64,000 nucleotides of DNA from Prochlorococcus sp. AG-402-N23 (GTDB lineage Bacteria > Cyanobacteriota > Cyanobacteriia > PCC-6307 > Cyanobiaceae), in NCBI GenBank assembly GCA_003216355.1, contig QCIX01000002.1, positions 1 through 64,000 of the forward strand, given 5' to 3'. Each line of letters begins with the position of its first letter. The first letter of the stretch is position 1. The notes beneath the pieces are model-generated. The model saw nothing but the letters and a program-made list of their open reading frames with translations. It did not search any database and was not told the origin of the DNA. Position numbers and translations under genes: made by a program. Shown here in pieces: positions 13,024-24,727 of this stretch.

Positions 13024-14442
13024 ATGATTATCGCAAATTCAGTTAAAACCTCCACACCAAATTACGTAATTGCTGATATCTCTTTATCAGATTTTGGTCG
13101 TAAAGAAATTAAAATTGCCGAAACAGAAATGCCTGGATTAATGGCTCTTAGAGATAAATATCAATCTGAAAAGCCACTAAAAGGTGCAAAAATAGCTGGA
13201 AGTCTTCATATGACTATTCAGACAGCAGTCTTAATAGAAACTCTTGTTGATCTTGGTGCAGAAGTGAAATGGGCTTCATGCAATATTTTTTCAACTCAAG
13301 ATCATGCAGCTGCAGCCATCGCAGATCAAGGAATTTCTGTATACGCAAAAAAAGGTGAGACTCTTGATGAATATTGGCAATATACCCACTATATCCTTGA
13401 TTGGGGTTTAGACTCTCCGAACATGATTCTTGATGATGGGGGAGATGCTACTGGTCTATTAATACTAGGTAGTAAAGCAGAAAAAGATTTATCTGTTTTA
13501 GATAACCCTGGCAATGAAGAAGAAATTGCTTTATATAATTCTATTAAGTCTAAGTTGGAAAAGGATAGTGACTTCTATTCTAGAATTAAGAGTAACATCA
13601 TTGGTGTTACTGAGGAAACTACAACAGGAGTTGCAAGACTTTATCAACTGCAAAAGCAAAATGCTTTACCTTTCCCTGCTATCAATGTTAATGATTCAGT
13701 AACTAAGAGCAAATTTGATAATTTATATGGCTGCCGAGAATCTTTAGTTGATAGTATAAAGCGTGCAACTGATGTGATGATTGCTGGGAAAGTAGCTTTA
13801 GTAATGGGTTTTGGAGATGTAGGTAAGGGTTCAGCCCAGTCATTACGTGGACTTGGCGCAATCGTAAAAGTTGCTGAAGTTGATCCAATTTGTGCTCTTC
13901 AAGCAGCAATGGAAGGTTTTAGCGTTGTTACCTTAGATGATGTTGTTAAAGATATAGATATCTTTGTTACGGCTACTGGTAACTATCAGGTAATAACACA
14001 TGAAAATCTTCTTAAGATGAAGGATGAAGCCATAGTTTGTAATATTGGACACTTCGATAATGAAATTGATGTAGCTTCATTAAAAAATTACGAATGGGAA
14101 AATATTAAGCCGCAAGTTGATCACATAACTTTACCTAGTGGAAACAAAATTATCCTTTTAGCTGAAGGTAGATTAGTCAATTTAGGTTGTGCCACTGGCC
14201 ACCCAAGCTTTGTTATGAGTAATTCTTTTACTAATCAAGTATTAGCTCAAATCGAACTTTTCAATAAGTCAGAGCAATATGCGAAAGAGGTTTATGTTTT
14301 ACCAAAACACCTTGATGAAATGGTAGCTAGATTACATTTAGATAAAATTGGTGCAAAATTAACAAAATTAACCAAAGAACAGGCTGATTATATTAATGTC
14401 TCTGTTGATGGACCTTATAAACCAGAACTTTATAGATACTAA
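13024..14442 (+). CDS. ahcY: Adenosylhomocysteinase
   Basis: [61 protein letters not shown]-terminal [11 protein letters not shown]. Confidence 0.98.
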   Translation: MIIANSVKTSTPNYVIADISLSDFGRKEIKIAETEMPGLMALRDKYQSEKPLKGAKIAGSLHMTIQTAVLIETLVDLGAEVKWASCNIFSTQDHAAAAIADQGISVYAKKGETLDEYWQYTHYILDWGLDSPNMILDDGGDATGLLILGSKAEKDLSVLDNPGNEEEIALYNSIKSKLEKDSDFYSRIKSNIIGVTEETTTGVARLYQLQKQNALPFPAINVNDSVTKSKFDNLYGCRESLVDSIKRATDVMIAGKVALVMGFGDVGKGSAQSLRGLGAIVKVAEVDPICALQAAMEGFSVVTLDDVVKDIDIFVTATGNYQVITHENLLKMKDEAIVCNIGHFDNEIDVASLKNYEWENIKPQVDHITLPSGNKIILLAEGRLVNLGCATGHPSFVMSNSFTNQVLAQIELFNKSEQYAKEVYVLPKHLDEMVARLHLDKIGAKLTKLTKEQADYINVSVDGPYKPELYRY

Positions 14443-14444
14443 GT

Positions 14445-15104
14445 TTGAGTTTAATTTTTTTAAATTTTCTTACTTCAATTCCTGATTACATTAGTTTGGC
14501 TGTTGAAAAAAATTCAACAATTGCATACCTTACTATTTGTCTGGCTATGTTTCTAGAAAATATAATCCCCCCAATCCCTTCGGAAATAATAATGCCTTTG
14601 GGTGGTTTTTTTGTTTATCAACAAAAATTAAACTTCTATATCTTAGTTTTTTGGGGATTAATTGGAACTATTTTAGGATCATTGCCTTGGTATTATTTAG
14701 GTAGATTAGTAAATGAAAAAAGACTTTCAAATTTTCTAGATAAAAAGGGAAAATATCTGGGAATTTCTTCTAATGATCTAAATAAAAGTAAAAGGTGGTT
14801 TGATAAATATGGGGTTTCTTTAGTTTTTTGGGGCCGATTAGTACCAGGCATAAGAACTTTAATTTCAGTGCCCGCTGGCATAGAACTTATGCCATTAAGA
14901 AAATTTTTGCTTTGGACCACATTTGGTAGCTTGATATGGGTAGCACTTCTCACTTATTCAGGGTATTTATTTGGTGAAAACTATCTAATTATTGAAACTT
15001 ACTTAGATCAAATCAAATATGTTTTAAAGCCAATTTTAATTTTAATTTTCTTATATTTTTTTATAAAAATAATTATAAGATTTTTGAAAAAAAATAGAGC
15101 TTAG
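14445..15104 (+). CDS. DedA-family membrane protein
   Basis: FLENIIPPIPSEIIMPLGGFF; FWGRLVPGIRTLISVPAGIELMPLRKFLLWTTFGSLIW. Confidence 0.9.
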   Translation: MSLIFLNFLTSIPDYISLAVEKNSTIAYLTICLAMFLENIIPPIPSEIIMPLGGFFVYQQKLNFYILVFWGLIGTILGSLPWYYLGRLVNEKRLSNFLDKKGKYLGISSNDLNKSKRWFDKYGVSLVFWGRLVPGIRTLISVPAGIELMPLRKFLLWTTFGSLIWVALLTYSGYLFGENYLIIETYLDQIKYVLKPILILIFLYFFIKIIIRFLKKNRA

Positions 15105-15472
15105 AAGGGAATTTCACTTGAGTTACTGCTGTTGGAATATTGATTATTATCAGACTCTTTTCGGGAGCCCAATAAATTTAATCTATCTACCCTAACAACT
15201 GGTTTATATCTATCTTCTCCAGTATTTTTATCTTTCCAACTATCAATTTTAAAGCTTCCTGTAATTCCAATTAATGATCCTTTTTTTACATAGTCTGCGG
15301 CTATTTGTGCTTGCTTGCCCCATATTTCTAAATTAAACCAATCTGGTTCTTCATCTCTGCTTCTTCTGTTAACTGCAATTGTGAAATTCGCTACGATACT
15401 GCCTGATTCAAAATATCTGACATCTGGTTCTCGTCCGGCTCTGCCAACAAGGTTAATAGTGTTAATTTCCAT
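15101..15472 (-). CDS. ssb: Single-stranded DNA-binding protein
   Basis: INTINLVGRAGREPDVRYFESGSIVANFTIAVNRR; acidic/Ser-rich tail ending EIPF. Confidence 0.92.
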   Translation of the reverse strand: MEINTINLVGRAGREPDVRYFESGSIVANFTIAVNRRSRDEEPDWFNLEIWGKQAQIAADYVKKGSLIGITGSFKIDSWKDKNTGEDRYKPVVRVDRLNLLGSRKESDNNQYSNSSNSSEIPF

Positions 15473-15605
15473 AATTTTTTTTTTTTTATACTACTCATAT
15501 TTCCAGGTTATGCTCAAAGTTTTACGTGCTATTCATAACTAAACGACAGATTTCTGAGAGCTTAGCAAAAAATAGATATATTATTTATAAAAAGAAATTC
15601 TTATT

Positions 15606-16658
15606 GTGATTTTTAACAGATTTAAATTTTCTAGAGATATTGGCATAGATTTGGGAACGGCCAATACTCTTATACACGTATCAGGAAAAGGCGTTGTTTT
15701 ACAGGAGCCTTCTGTAGTAGCTATGGATTTAGAAGAAGGGATTCCATTAGCTGTTGGTCAAGAAGCAAAGCTAATGCTTGGAAGGACCCCTGGCAATATA
15801 AGAGCTGTAAGACCACTAAGAGATGGGGTTATCGCAGATTTTGATGCTGCAGAACAAATGATAAAAACATTTATTCAAAAATGTAATGAAGGCAAGGGGA
15901 TAGTAGCCCCAAGAATAGTGATTGGTATTCCTAGTGGAGTGACTAGTGTTGAGCGAAGAGCAGTAAGAGAAGCGGGACTAGCGGGAGCTAGAGAAGTTCA
16001 TTTAATTGATGAACCTGTTGCAGCAGCAATAGGAGCATCATTACCAGTAACTGAGCCAATTGGAACAATGATTGTTGATATTGGTGGAGGTACTACTGAG
16101 GTTGCAGTATTAAGTTTAGGAGGAACTGTATTGAGTGAATCAGTTCGAATAGCAGGAGATGAAATAAATGAGTCAATTGCGCTATATCTTAAAAAAGTTC
16201 ACAATTTAGTTGTTGGAGAGAGAACTGCAGAAGATATCAAGATTAAAATTGGATCTGCATTTCCAGATGATGATTTTGATAAAACTACTTTAGAGGTTAG
16301 AGGTTTACATCTTTTATCTGGTTTACCTAGGTCAGTCACTTTGACATCAGGAGAAATCAGAGAAGCCATGGCTGAAACACTTAGCAAAATAGTAGAAGCT
16401 GTAAAAAGAACTTTAGAGCGAACCCCCCCTGAACTTGCTGCAGACATAGTTGATAGGGGGATTATGCTTGCAGGTGGTGGAGCTTTAGTGAGAGGCATTA
16501 ATGATTTATTGAGCGATGAAACAGGAATTTTTACTCACATAGCAGAAAACCCACTTCTTTGCGTAGTGAATGGTTGTGGAGAGGTGTTGGATGATTTTAA
16601 AAAACTTAAAAGAGTTGTTGATACTCCCGAATTTATAAGGAATGCCATAAGAGATTAA
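15606..16658 (+). CDS. mreB: Rod shape-determining protein MreB (GTG start)
   Basis: [48 protein letters not shown]. Confidence 0.98.
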   Translation: MIFNRFKFSRDIGIDLGTANTLIHVSGKGVVLQEPSVVAMDLEEGIPLAVGQEAKLMLGRTPGNIRAVRPLRDGVIADFDAAEQMIKTFIQKCNEGKGIVAPRIVIGIPSGVTSVERRAVREAGLAGAREVHLIDEPVAAAIGASLPVTEPIGTMIVDIGGGTTEVAVLSLGGTVLSESVRIAGDEINESIALYLKKVHNLVVGERTAEDIKIKIGSAFPDDDFDKTTLEVRGLHLLSGLPRSVTLTSGEIREAMAETLSKIVEAVKRTLERTPPELAADIVDRGIMLAGGGALVRGINDLLSDETGIFTHIAENPLLCVVNGCGEVLDDFKKLKRVVDTPEFIRNAIRD

Positions 16659-16662
16659 TGTT

Positions 16663-17412
16663 ATGTTAGGTATCCGACGAATTTCTACTAGTCGTTGGTG
16701 GCATAAAAAGAAAAATTGGTTATTTTTTTTAATTTTTTTATTTTTGGTTTTTGTAAGAATATCAAAAGGAGCTTTTTATAAAGATTTTTATTATTTTATT
16801 TCAAAACCTTTTTGGCCTGGTCAATTTCAAAAAGAAATTCTTATGGAGAGTATTGACCAAGAATATTTAATAAAGTTAAATCTTCTTAAAAAAGATAATA
16901 TTAGATTGCGACGAATCTTATCTCTTCAAGAATCATCTAATAATGAAAATATTTCAGCTGCAGTTATTTCGAGAAAAACAGGTAGTTGGTGGAGACAAAT
17001 AATTTTAAACAAAGGTTCAATGGATGGAGTAGAGATTGGTAATAGTGTGATTGGTCCGGGTGGATTAATAGGAAGAGTAAAGAATACTTCTTTATTCACT
17101 TCGTCGGTCACTTTAATAACTTCTCCAGAAAGTAAGTTAGGAGTTTGGGTGGATAGAATTCAAATCAATGGATTACTTGTCGGTTTAGGAGATGATTATC
17201 CTAGCCTAATACTTTATTCAAAAGATGCTGATATTAAAGTCGGAGATTTTGTATCATCATCTCCTGCTAGTACGTTATTACCTCCAAATATCCCTATTGG
17301 CATTGTCCAATCTATAGATGAAACATTGAAATCAAAAAAAACGGCAAAAATTTCACTTTTAGCAAAACCTTATGTAATTGATTGGGTGCAAATTTTGAAA
17401 GAAAATATTTAA
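16663..17412 (+). CDS. mreC: Rod shape-determining protein MreC
   Basis: Position after mreB; SWWRQIILNKGSMDGVEIGNSVIGPGGLIGRV. Confidence 0.93.
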   Translation: MLGIRRISTSRWWHKKKNWLFFLIFLFLVFVRISKGAFYKDFYYFISKPFWPGQFQKEILMESIDQEYLIKLNLLKKDNIRLRRILSLQESSNNENISAAVISRKTGSWWRQIILNKGSMDGVEIGNSVIGPGGLIGRVKNTSLFTSSVTLITSPESKLGVWVDRIQINGLLVGLGDDYPSLILYSKDADIKVGDFVSSSPASTLLPPNIPIGIVQSIDETLKSKKTAKISLLAKPYVIDWVQILKENI

Positions 17413-17930
17413 TGAATAAATTTTTTAAAAAAAAATTATCCATAATAAGCTTTGTTTTTATCCCAATTATTTTTTTGTGGCACCCGAATTGGCTTGGATT
17501 TTTAGGTGTTCAACCATATTGGCCATTATTTTGGTTATTGCCTTGGTCAATGATTAATGGATCAATCAATGGATTAATATTTGGTTTGTGTTTAGGTCTA
17601 ATTTTAGATTCTTTAACTTTAAATGAAAGTTTTACTCAAATACCAGGCTTAATGTTTTGTGGGTTTTTGTTTGGGAGAATTAAATTACATAGTAATATTT
17701 TGTTGGGACATTTTAGGTATGGTTTAATTTGTTCTTTTGGAAGTTTTTTATGTGGGACTATTTATTATTTACAAATTTTGTTTAGAAATTTTTCGGATAG
17801 TAATTCTTTAATGTTGATTCCCAGTGTTAAAAATATCTTAGCGGAAGTTTTTTTGACAGGTTTTTTTGCTCCCTTTATTTGCTCCCAACTTTTAAAAATG
17901 TTTAAATTTTCAAGAAGAAAAATACAGTAA
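17412..17930 (+). CDS. mreD: MreD-like membrane protein
   Basis: Hydrophobic, follows mreBC with stop/start overlap (taatg); listed ORF extends upstream to 17382. Confidence 0.75.
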   Translation: MNKFFKKKLSIISFVFIPIIFLWHPNWLGFLGVQPYWPLFWLLPWSMINGSINGLIFGLCLGLILDSLTLNESFTQIPGLMFCGFLFGRIKLHSNILLGHFRYGLICSFGSFLCGTIYYLQILFRNFSDSNSLMLIPSVKNILAEVFLTGFFAPFICSQLLKMFKFSRRKIQ

Positions 17931-18110
17931 TAAATTTTGCCAAGAGCTAAAATAGTTTAAAACAATTTATACATTTTCAAATCATTTAAAATCTTTGTAA
18001 ACCTTAGGAATATCTCTTTGAGGGTTCGTAATGTTATATTTTTAATTGTTAGAATAAATATTCAATGCAATAGTTCTTTGCTTTGAAATATCGAGAAATC
18101 TTTTTTAACT

Positions 18111-18857
18111 ATGTCCAAAGCAAGAATTTTAGTTGTTGATGATGAGCCAGCAGTTTTGAAGGTATTAGTTACGAGGCTTCAACTAGCTGGATATCAAGTT
18201 TATTCAGCAACTAACGGCGAAGAAGCTCTTGAATCTTTTCACAGGGATTCTCCAGATTTGATAGTCCTTGATGTTATGCTTCCAAAAATGGATGGATTTG
18301 CTGTTTGTAGAAGAATTAGAGCTGAATCAGTAGTTCCAATAATATTCTTAACCGCTCTAGAGGCTATCTCAGAGAGAGTCGCAGGTCTCGATTTAGGGGC
18401 TGATGATTATTTATCCAAACCATTTAGCCCAAAAGAGTTAGAGGCTAGAATCGCTACCATTTTGAGAAGAATGGGCCCAACTGTATCGGTTACGGAAACT
18501 AAAGAAGTTCCTTCAGGCAAAGGAGTTATGAAATTTGGAAGTTTAGTTGTTGATACTAATCGCAGACAAGTTTCAAGAGCAGGAGATAGAATTAGCCTAA
18601 CTTATACTGAATTTAGCCTCCTAGAATTATTGTTTGATGAGCCTGGAAAGGTTGTCCCGAGAGCAGAAATTTTAGAACAGCTATGGGGTTATCCTCCTCG
18701 TAGAGCAGCAGATTTAAGAGTTGTAGATGTATATGTAGCTAGATTAAGAGGTAAATTAGAACCAGATCCAAGAAATCCAGAATTAATATTAACTGTTAGA
18801 GGAATTGGTTACGCATCCCAGAGAGTTGGTGAAACAGCAACATCTTTGGCAAGTTGA
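18111..18857 (+). CDS. rpaB: OmpR-family response regulator, RpaB-like
   Basis: ILVVDDEPAVLKVLVTRL, DLIVLDVMLPKMDGF, FLTALEAISERVAGLDLGADDYLSKPFSPKELEARI, C-terminal wHTH. Confidence 0.85.
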   Translation: MSKARILVVDDEPAVLKVLVTRLQLAGYQVYSATNGEEALESFHRDSPDLIVLDVMLPKMDGFAVCRRIRAESVVPIIFLTALEAISERVAGLDLGADDYLSKPFSPKELEARIATILRRMGPTVSVTETKEVPSGKGVMKFGSLVVDTNRRQVSRAGDRISLTYTEFSLLELLFDEPGKVVPRAEILEQLWGYPPRRAADLRVVDVYVARLRGKLEPDPRNPELILTVRGIGYASQRVGETATSLAS

Positions 18858-18907
18858 GCCATAGTCTGATAATTTTATTAAATAAAACAAATATATTAAA
18901 ATAAATT

Positions 18908-20446
18908 TTGTCTGAAATAAAAGATGCACGCTTACAAAAAGCTAATTCACTCGTTAGTAAAGGATTTGCTTCTTACGCCCAGAGTTTTCGGGTTTCAAAT
19001 ACTACAAAATTTCTTATTCAAAAATTTGACTATTTAGAAAATGGTCAAGAGAAAGACTTCAGTGTTTCTATTGCTGGAAGAGTAATAGCAAAAAGGGTAA
19101 TGGGTAAAATTGCTTTTTTCACATTAAGCGATCAAGATGGTCAGATTCAGCTTTATCTAGATAAAAAGATTATTAACTTAAATTTAGAAAAACAAAAATT
19201 ACTTTCTTTTGAAGATATCAAGGAAATAGTAGATATTGGTGATTGGATAGGCGTCTACGGAACTATTAAAAAAACAAATAAAGGTGAGCTTTCTATTAAA
19301 GTAGAAAAATGGGAAATGTTATCCAAATCATTACAACCTTTGCCAGATAAATGGCATGGATTGACTGATATTGAAAAAAGATATAGACAACGTTATCTAG
19401 ATTTAATAGTGAATCCTAACTCTAAAAATGTATTTAAAACAAGAGCAAAATGTATAAGTTTTATAAGAAAATGGTTAGATAATAGAAATTTTTTAGAGAT
19501 AGAGACTCCAATTCTGCAATCTGAAGCTGGTGGTGCTGAAGCAAGACCATTTATAACTCATCACAATACATTGGATATTCCGCTATATCTAAGAATAGCT
19601 ACAGAATTACATTTAAAAAGAATGGTTGTTGGAGGATTTGAGAAAGTATATGAATTGGGAAGAATCTTCCGTAACGAGGGAATAAGTACAAGACATAATC
19701 CAGAATTCACCTCAGTTGAAATTTATCAAGCTTTTTCTGACTATGTAGATATGATGAATTTAACAGAAGAATTGATTAAAGATATTGTGGTTGATGCATG
19801 TGGGTCTTTAATTATAAATTATCAAAATAAAGAAATTGATTTTTCTAAACCTTGGACAAGAATATCTATGAAAGATATTGTCAAAAGATATACAGGGATT
19901 GATTTTGATTCTTTCAGTGGCGACTTTCAAGCAGCAAAACAAGCCGTTAAAAGTATAAATGTTGATTTCTCTAATAAAGTCAATACTATAGGAAGACTTT
20001 TAAATGAGGTCTTCGAGCAAAAAGTAGAATCAAAACTCATAGAACCCACTTTTGTTATCGATTATCCTGTTGAAATTTCTCCTTTAGCTAGGCCTCATCT
20101 TGATAATAAAGAAATGGTTCAGAGATTTGAATTATTTATTGTTGGTCGCGAACTAGCGAATGCGTTTAGTGAGTTGATAGATCCAGTAGATCAAAGAGAA
20201 AGAATGCAATTACAGCAATCTCTTAGAGATGAAGGTGATCTTGAGGCTCACTGTATTGATGAAGACTTCTTGAATGCTTTAGAGATTGGCATGCCGCCTA
20301 CTGGAGGATTAGGCATAGGCATTGATAGGCTAATTATGTTAATTACAAATAGCGCATCAATTAGAGATGTAATCCCATTTCCATTGTTAAAACCAGAAAT
20401 AACTTCCAAAAAAAATCAAAAATTACCCTTGAATGAAGTAAAATAA
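18908..20446 (+). CDS. lysS: Lysyl-tRNA synthetase, class II (TTG start)
   Basis: [70 protein letters not shown]. Confidence 0.97.
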   Translation: MSEIKDARLQKANSLVSKGFASYAQSFRVSNTTKFLIQKFDYLENGQEKDFSVSIAGRVIAKRVMGKIAFFTLSDQDGQIQLYLDKKIINLNLEKQKLLSFEDIKEIVDIGDWIGVYGTIKKTNKGELSIKVEKWEMLSKSLQPLPDKWHGLTDIEKRYRQRYLDLIVNPNSKNVFKTRAKCISFIRKWLDNRNFLEIETPILQSEAGGAEARPFITHHNTLDIPLYLRIATELHLKRMVVGGFEKVYELGRIFRNEGISTRHNPEFTSVEIYQAFSDYVDMMNLTEELIKDIVVDACGSLIINYQNKEIDFSKPWTRISMKDIVKRYTGIDFDSFSGDFQAAKQAVKSINVDFSNKVNTIGRLLNEVFEQKVESKLIEPTFVIDYPVEISPLARPHLDNKEMVQRFELFIVGRELANAFSELIDPVDQRERMQLQQSLRDEGDLEAHCIDEDFLNALEIGMPPTGGLGIGIDRLIMLITNSASIRDVIPFPLLKPEITSKKNQKLPLNEVK

Positions 20447-20475
20447 AATAATTAATCCAATACGAAATTTTTTAA

Positions 20476-20724
20476 ATGAGTGGTGAACGTGTTGGTTTCC
20501 GTTTCAAACATGCGGATGCAGTAGTAAAAAGAAATCCTCAGGGCCGATCAAGAAGAGGATGGGTTATTGAACCAGTAGAGCAAACTACAAGCAGAGGTAC
20601 AAAAATGCCTGCATACAAAATTCGCTGGAGAGATAGTGAGAGGCCTGAAACAGTCTTACAGCACATGTTAATTGCAGATCCAGATCCTTCCCCACCTCCA
20701 AGTTCAGTAAGTTTAGATTCATAG
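20476..20724 (+). CDS. Small conserved-looking hypothetical protein
   Basis: Non-overlapping 82-aa ORF between lysS and smpB. Confidence 0.7.
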   Translation: MSGERVGFRFKHADAVVKRNPQGRSRRGWVIEPVEQTTSRGTKMPAYKIRWRDSERPETVLQHMLIADPDPSPPPSSVSLDS

Positions 20725-20748
20725 TTGCAATAATTCTGCATAATAATT

Positions 20749-21243
20749 TCATCTTTTTAGTAAAGAGTTGATTTCTTTTTTTATACTTTTTTGTTTTTCA
20801 TCTTGACGTTTGTCATGTAATTTTTTCCCTTTGCCGACTCCAATAGTTAGTTTTATCCATGAGCCTTTTAAATAAAGAGATAATGGAACAATAGTCATTC
20901 CTTTTTTTTCTGTATTAGATCTCATTTTTATTATTTCTTTTTTATGAAGTAGCAATTTTCTATTTCTTAATGGATCATGATTAAAGAAAGACCCCACATT
21001 TTTATGTGGTGAAATGTGAACATTTAATAATAAGATTTCACCATCTCTAATGGAACAGTACCCATCTCTTAAATTTGCTTTTCCGTTTCTAATGGACTTT
21101 ACTTCAGTCCCTAAAAGCTCAATTCCAGCTTCGATTGTTTCAGATATTGCATATTGAAATTTTGCATATCTATTCTCAGCTAGAAGTTTAAAATTATTTT
21201 CTTTATTAGTATTTTTTTTAACTTTGTTTGAATTTTTTGCCAT
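20749..21243 (-). CDS. smpB: SsrA-binding protein
   Basis: [58 protein letters not shown]. Confidence 0.97.
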   Translation of the reverse strand: MAKNSNKVKKNTNKENNFKLLAENRYAKFQYAISETIEAGIELLGTEVKSIRNGKANLRDGYCSIRDGEILLLNVHISPHKNVGSFFNHDPLRNRKLLLHKKEIIKMRSNTEKKGMTIVPLSLYLKGSWIKLTIGVGKGKKLHDKRQDEKQKSIKKEINSLLKR

Positions 21244-21295
21244 TTTAGTTATAAAAAATCTTTCTACTCAGAACAATTGCAATTAACCTTTCATT

Positions 21296-22354
21296 ATGGC
21301 AATAATTTCTTCCAATATAGGCGATAATGACTTTTCTCTTCGTAAAAAAGAGCTTAGGATAGTTGATTCAAAAATAATTCCAGAAGAAAAGAGAAACAAA
21401 AATCTGAACTTAGCGCGGCCTTTTAATCTAAACGAATTTATTGGCCAAGAACAACTTAAATCTTCTTTAAGAATAGCTATAGATGCTTCAATTTTAAGAA
21501 AAGAACCGATGGAGCATACTCTTTTATATGGACAGCCTGGTTTGGGTAAGACTACTCTTGCTTTTTTGATAGCCCATGAATTGAATACAAAATGTAGGAT
21601 AACTTCTGCGCCAGCAATTGAAAGACCTAGAGATATTGTAGGTTTACTTCTTGGATTAAAAGATGGTGAAGTTTTATTTATAGATGAGATACATCGCTTA
21701 AATAGGTTAACTGAAGAGTTGTTATATTCTGCATTGGAAGATTTTAGGCTCGACTTAACTATGGGAGCTAATAGAGGAGCCCGTTGCAGAACAATTAATC
21801 TTCCTAGGTTTACTTTGATTGGCGCGACAACTAAATTAGCTTCAATAAGTGCACCTCTAAGAGATAGATTTGGTATATCTCATAAAATAGAATTTTATAC
21901 ATATGATGAATTAAAACAAATAATTGTTAATTTCTCCAGATTAATAAATCTCAATTTAGATGATGAAGCATCTTATGATTTAGCAAAGATATCTCGAGGG
22001 ACTCCAAGAATTGCTTTAAGATTATTAAGACGAGTTAGAGATTATGCTCAAGTTGTTAATAAAACTAATACGATCTCGGTGAATTTAATAAAAAAAGCTT
22101 TAAATTCTTACCAAATAGACGAAAAAGGATTGGATTCGTTAGATAGACACTATTTATCTTTTCTTAACCAAAACAATAATATTCCAACTGGCCTTGATTC
22201 AATTGCAGCTGCCTTGGGTGATGATTCTTCAATGTTAGAATTTGTAGTTGAGCCATATTTAATTAAAATTGGTTTTCTTACAAGGACTCCTCGAGGAAGA
22301 TTGCTTACTGCTTTGGGAAAAAACTATATTGATTCAAAAAATGATAACTTTTAA
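21296..22354 (+). CDS. ruvB: Holliday junction DNA helicase RuvB
   Basis: [60 protein letters not shown]. Confidence 0.97.
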   Translation: MAIISSNIGDNDFSLRKKELRIVDSKIIPEEKRNKNLNLARPFNLNEFIGQEQLKSSLRIAIDASILRKEPMEHTLLYGQPGLGKTTLAFLIAHELNTKCRITSAPAIERPRDIVGLLLGLKDGEVLFIDEIHRLNRLTEELLYSALEDFRLDLTMGANRGARCRTINLPRFTLIGATTKLASISAPLRDRFGISHKIEFYTYDELKQIIVNFSRLINLNLDDEASYDLAKISRGTPRIALRLLRRVRDYAQVVNKTNTISVNLIKKALNSYQIDEKGLDSLDRHYLSFLNQNNNIPTGLDSIAAALGDDSSMLEFVVEPYLIKIGFLTRTPRGRLLTALGKNYIDSKNDNF

Positions 22355-23129
22355 AAAAGTTAAGGTTTGTTTTTTAATAATTTTTGTTTTTTTGAATATT
22401 TTTTATATTGCACCATGCTATTCAGTATCTTTGAGGGAGAATTTGTTTAAAAATGCATTAGATTTAAGTTCAGGTGGAAAATTTAGTCTCGCTTTACAAG
22501 AATGGAATCAATATCTCCATTCTTATCCCGATGATGCTGCGGCTTTTAGCAATAGAGGAAATGTAAGACTTGTTTTAGGAGATGTAAAGGGATCAATAGA
22601 TGACCAAACTAAGGCAATAAGTTTGAATCCTAGTGAAATAGATCCCTACATTAACAGGGGGATAGCAGAGGAAGCATTGGGTCTATGGTCGCAAGCGAAA
22701 AAAGATTATATGTTCGTTATTTCCCAAAATTGTAATAATTTCTCTGCATTATATAATTTGGCTAACGTAGAAGGATCCATATCACATTGGGAAAAAGCTA
22801 GAGATTTATTTTCAAAAGCTGCTTTATATAATCCTGGATTTGCGATGGCTAGATCGAGTATGGCGTTAGCAGATTTCCAGTTGGGGAACATTGATGAATC
22901 TGAAAAAGAATTAAAAAATTTAATTAGACGTTATCCAACTTTTGCAGATGCTAGGGCAGCTTTAACAGCTTTGAATTGGTCAAAGGGTGAATCTGGGAAA
23001 GCAGAGAGTAATTGGATAGCGGTAATTGAATTAGATCCTAGATATAGTGATGAAGAATGGTTGAAAAAAATAAGAAGATGGCCTCCACAACCAATTAAAG
23101 ATTTAATGAACTTTATCGATTTAAAATGA
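22341..23129 (+). CDS. TPR-repeat protein, probably exported (start placed at ATG 22341)
   Basis: Hydrophobic N-terminus then TPR-like repeats ([34 protein letters not shown]). Confidence 0.85.
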   Translation: MITFKKVKVCFLIIFVFLNIFYIAPCYSVSLRENLFKNALDLSSGGKFSLALQEWNQYLHSYPDDAAAFSNRGNVRLVLGDVKGSIDDQTKAISLNPSEIDPYINRGIAEEALGLWSQAKKDYMFVISQNCNNFSALYNLANVEGSISHWEKARDLFSKAALYNPGFAMARSSMALADFQLGNIDESEKELKNLIRRYPTFADARAALTALNWSKGESGKAESNWIAVIELDPRYSDEEWLKKIRRWPPQPIKDLMNFIDLK

Positions 23130-23132
23130 GAG

Positions 23133-24317
23133 ATGAATAGAGATCAGTTTTATAAAAAAATTGATTCATTTAATGATGAATTAATTAACTTAAGAAGACA
23201 TATCCATGCACATCCGGAATTAAGTGGACTTGAAAATCAAACGGCGATTTTGATAAGTGGTTTTTTAAAAAATATTGGTTGGAATGTTAAAGAATCTATT
23301 GGCAGGACCGGAGTTGTAGCTGATTTTGGCCCCTTAGATAAGGGAATTATAGGTTTAAGAGTAGATATGGATGCTTTGCCAATATTTGAGGAAACCAAAT
23401 TAAGTTTTTCTTCAAAAGTAGACGGTGTTATGCATGCCTGTGGTCACGATTTGCATATATCGATTGGATTGGGGGTGGCAAAAATTATTAAGGATTTAAA
23501 ACTAAATTTTGGGACTCGGATAATTTTTCAGCCCGCTGAAGAAATTGCAAGCGGAGCTAGATGGATGATTAAGGATGGTGCAATTAATGGTTTAACCCAT
23601 ATTTTGGGAGTACATGTCTACCCAGATTTATCTGTGGGAACTATTGGCATTAAAGAGGGTAGTTTAACTGCAGCTGCAGGAGAATTTAAGGTAGAGATTA
23701 AAGGAAAATCAGGACATGGTGCTCGACCTTATGAAGGAGTTGATGCTATTTGGGCGGCATCTAAAGTGATCTCTGGAATTCAAGAATCAATAACACGGAA
23801 GTTAGATCCTTTAGATCCTGTAGTAATAACTTTTGGGAAAATAAATGGTGGCAATGCATTCAATGTTCTTGCAGAAAAGGTTAATTTAATTGGTACTGTT
23901 AGATGCACTAATCGTAAACTATTTGAGAATATTGGTAATTGGCTCAATGAAAATATCACTTCATTAGCTAATAGTTGCGGAGCTGAAGCAAAAGTAATAT
24001 TTAGAGAAATCACTCCAGCAGTTAATAATAATTCTGAAATTAATAGAATCTTTAGATATTCGGGAATTAAGGTTTTGGGTCAAGAAAATGTTATCGAATT
24101 ACAAAAACCATCATTAGGAGCTGAGGATTTCGCTGAATTTTTAAAAGATATTCCAGGGGCTATGTTTAGGCTTGGAGTTTCCAGTTCAAATGGATGTGCT
24201 CCGCTTCATAGTTCTAAATTTGATCCAGATGAAAGAGCTATTGCTCTTGGAATTAAAGTTATAACAGAATCCATAGTAAAATTAAACAATGAAAAAATTA
24301 ATGAAATTGGTAAATGA
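23133..24317 (+). CDS. M20-family amidohydrolase (hippurate hydrolase/IAA-amino acid hydrolase-like)
   Basis: LRRHIHAHPELSG, RVDMDALPIFEETKL, HACGHDLHISIGLG, GHGARPYEGVDAI. Confidence 0.92.
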   Translation: MNRDQFYKKIDSFNDELINLRRHIHAHPELSGLENQTAILISGFLKNIGWNVKESIGRTGVVADFGPLDKGIIGLRVDMDALPIFEETKLSFSSKVDGVMHACGHDLHISIGLGVAKIIKDLKLNFGTRIIFQPAEEIASGARWMIKDGAINGLTHILGVHVYPDLSVGTIGIKEGSLTAAAGEFKVEIKGKSGHGARPYEGVDAIWAASKVISGIQESITRKLDPLDPVVITFGKINGGNAFNVLAEKVNLIGTVRCTNRKLFENIGNWLNENITSLANSCGAEAKVIFREITPAVNNNSEINRIFRYSGIKVLGQENVIELQKPSLGAEDFAEFLKDIPGAMFRLGVSSSNGCAPLHSSKFDPDERAIALGIKVITESIVKLNNEKINEIGK

Positions 24318-24529
24318 ATATTAATAAAAGATTTATTTTATCTTTTGTAGCTCCTTTCATGATCCTTATATCTCTTATCGGATTGATATTTAGGGATAAT
24401 TCTAGGAAGATTTTTTATTTACCTATTGGCTTAATGGGGATTGTAATTATTTTGGAGAGGGGTATAAGCAGACAATTGGATAGGAAAAATATTTTAAAAA
24501 AGATAAAGTCTTATCAAAAAGCTAAATAA
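24314..24529 (+). CDS. Small membrane protein, hypothetical
   Basis: 71-aa ORF with two hydrophobic segments; overlaps preceding stop (ATGA). Confidence 0.65.
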   Translation: MNINKRFILSFVAPFMILISLIGLIFRDNSRKIFYLPIGLMGIVIILERGISRQLDRKNILKKIKSYQKAK

Positions 24530-24596
24530 AATCATTTTATTTATTTTTAAGCAATATGAGATGACTATTTTCTAGAAAAGAGCTATTAATAATATT

Positions 24597-24687
24597 AATA
24601 CTAGGGGTGCTAAGAATTTTAACTTAGCTGAGATCATACCCTTTGAACCTGAATCATTAACCTTGATGCAGGGAAGTGAAGATTTGA
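24597..24687 (+). ncRNA. TPP (THI-box) riboswitch
   Basis: CTAGGGGTGCT...GCTGAGATCATACCCTTTGAACCTGAATCATTAACCTTGATGCAGGGAAG matches the THI-box core, directly upstream of thiC. Confidence 0.95.
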
Positions 24688-24727
24688 TCAAACTTTAGTA
24701 ATAACTATTTTAAAAGATTTGTAAATT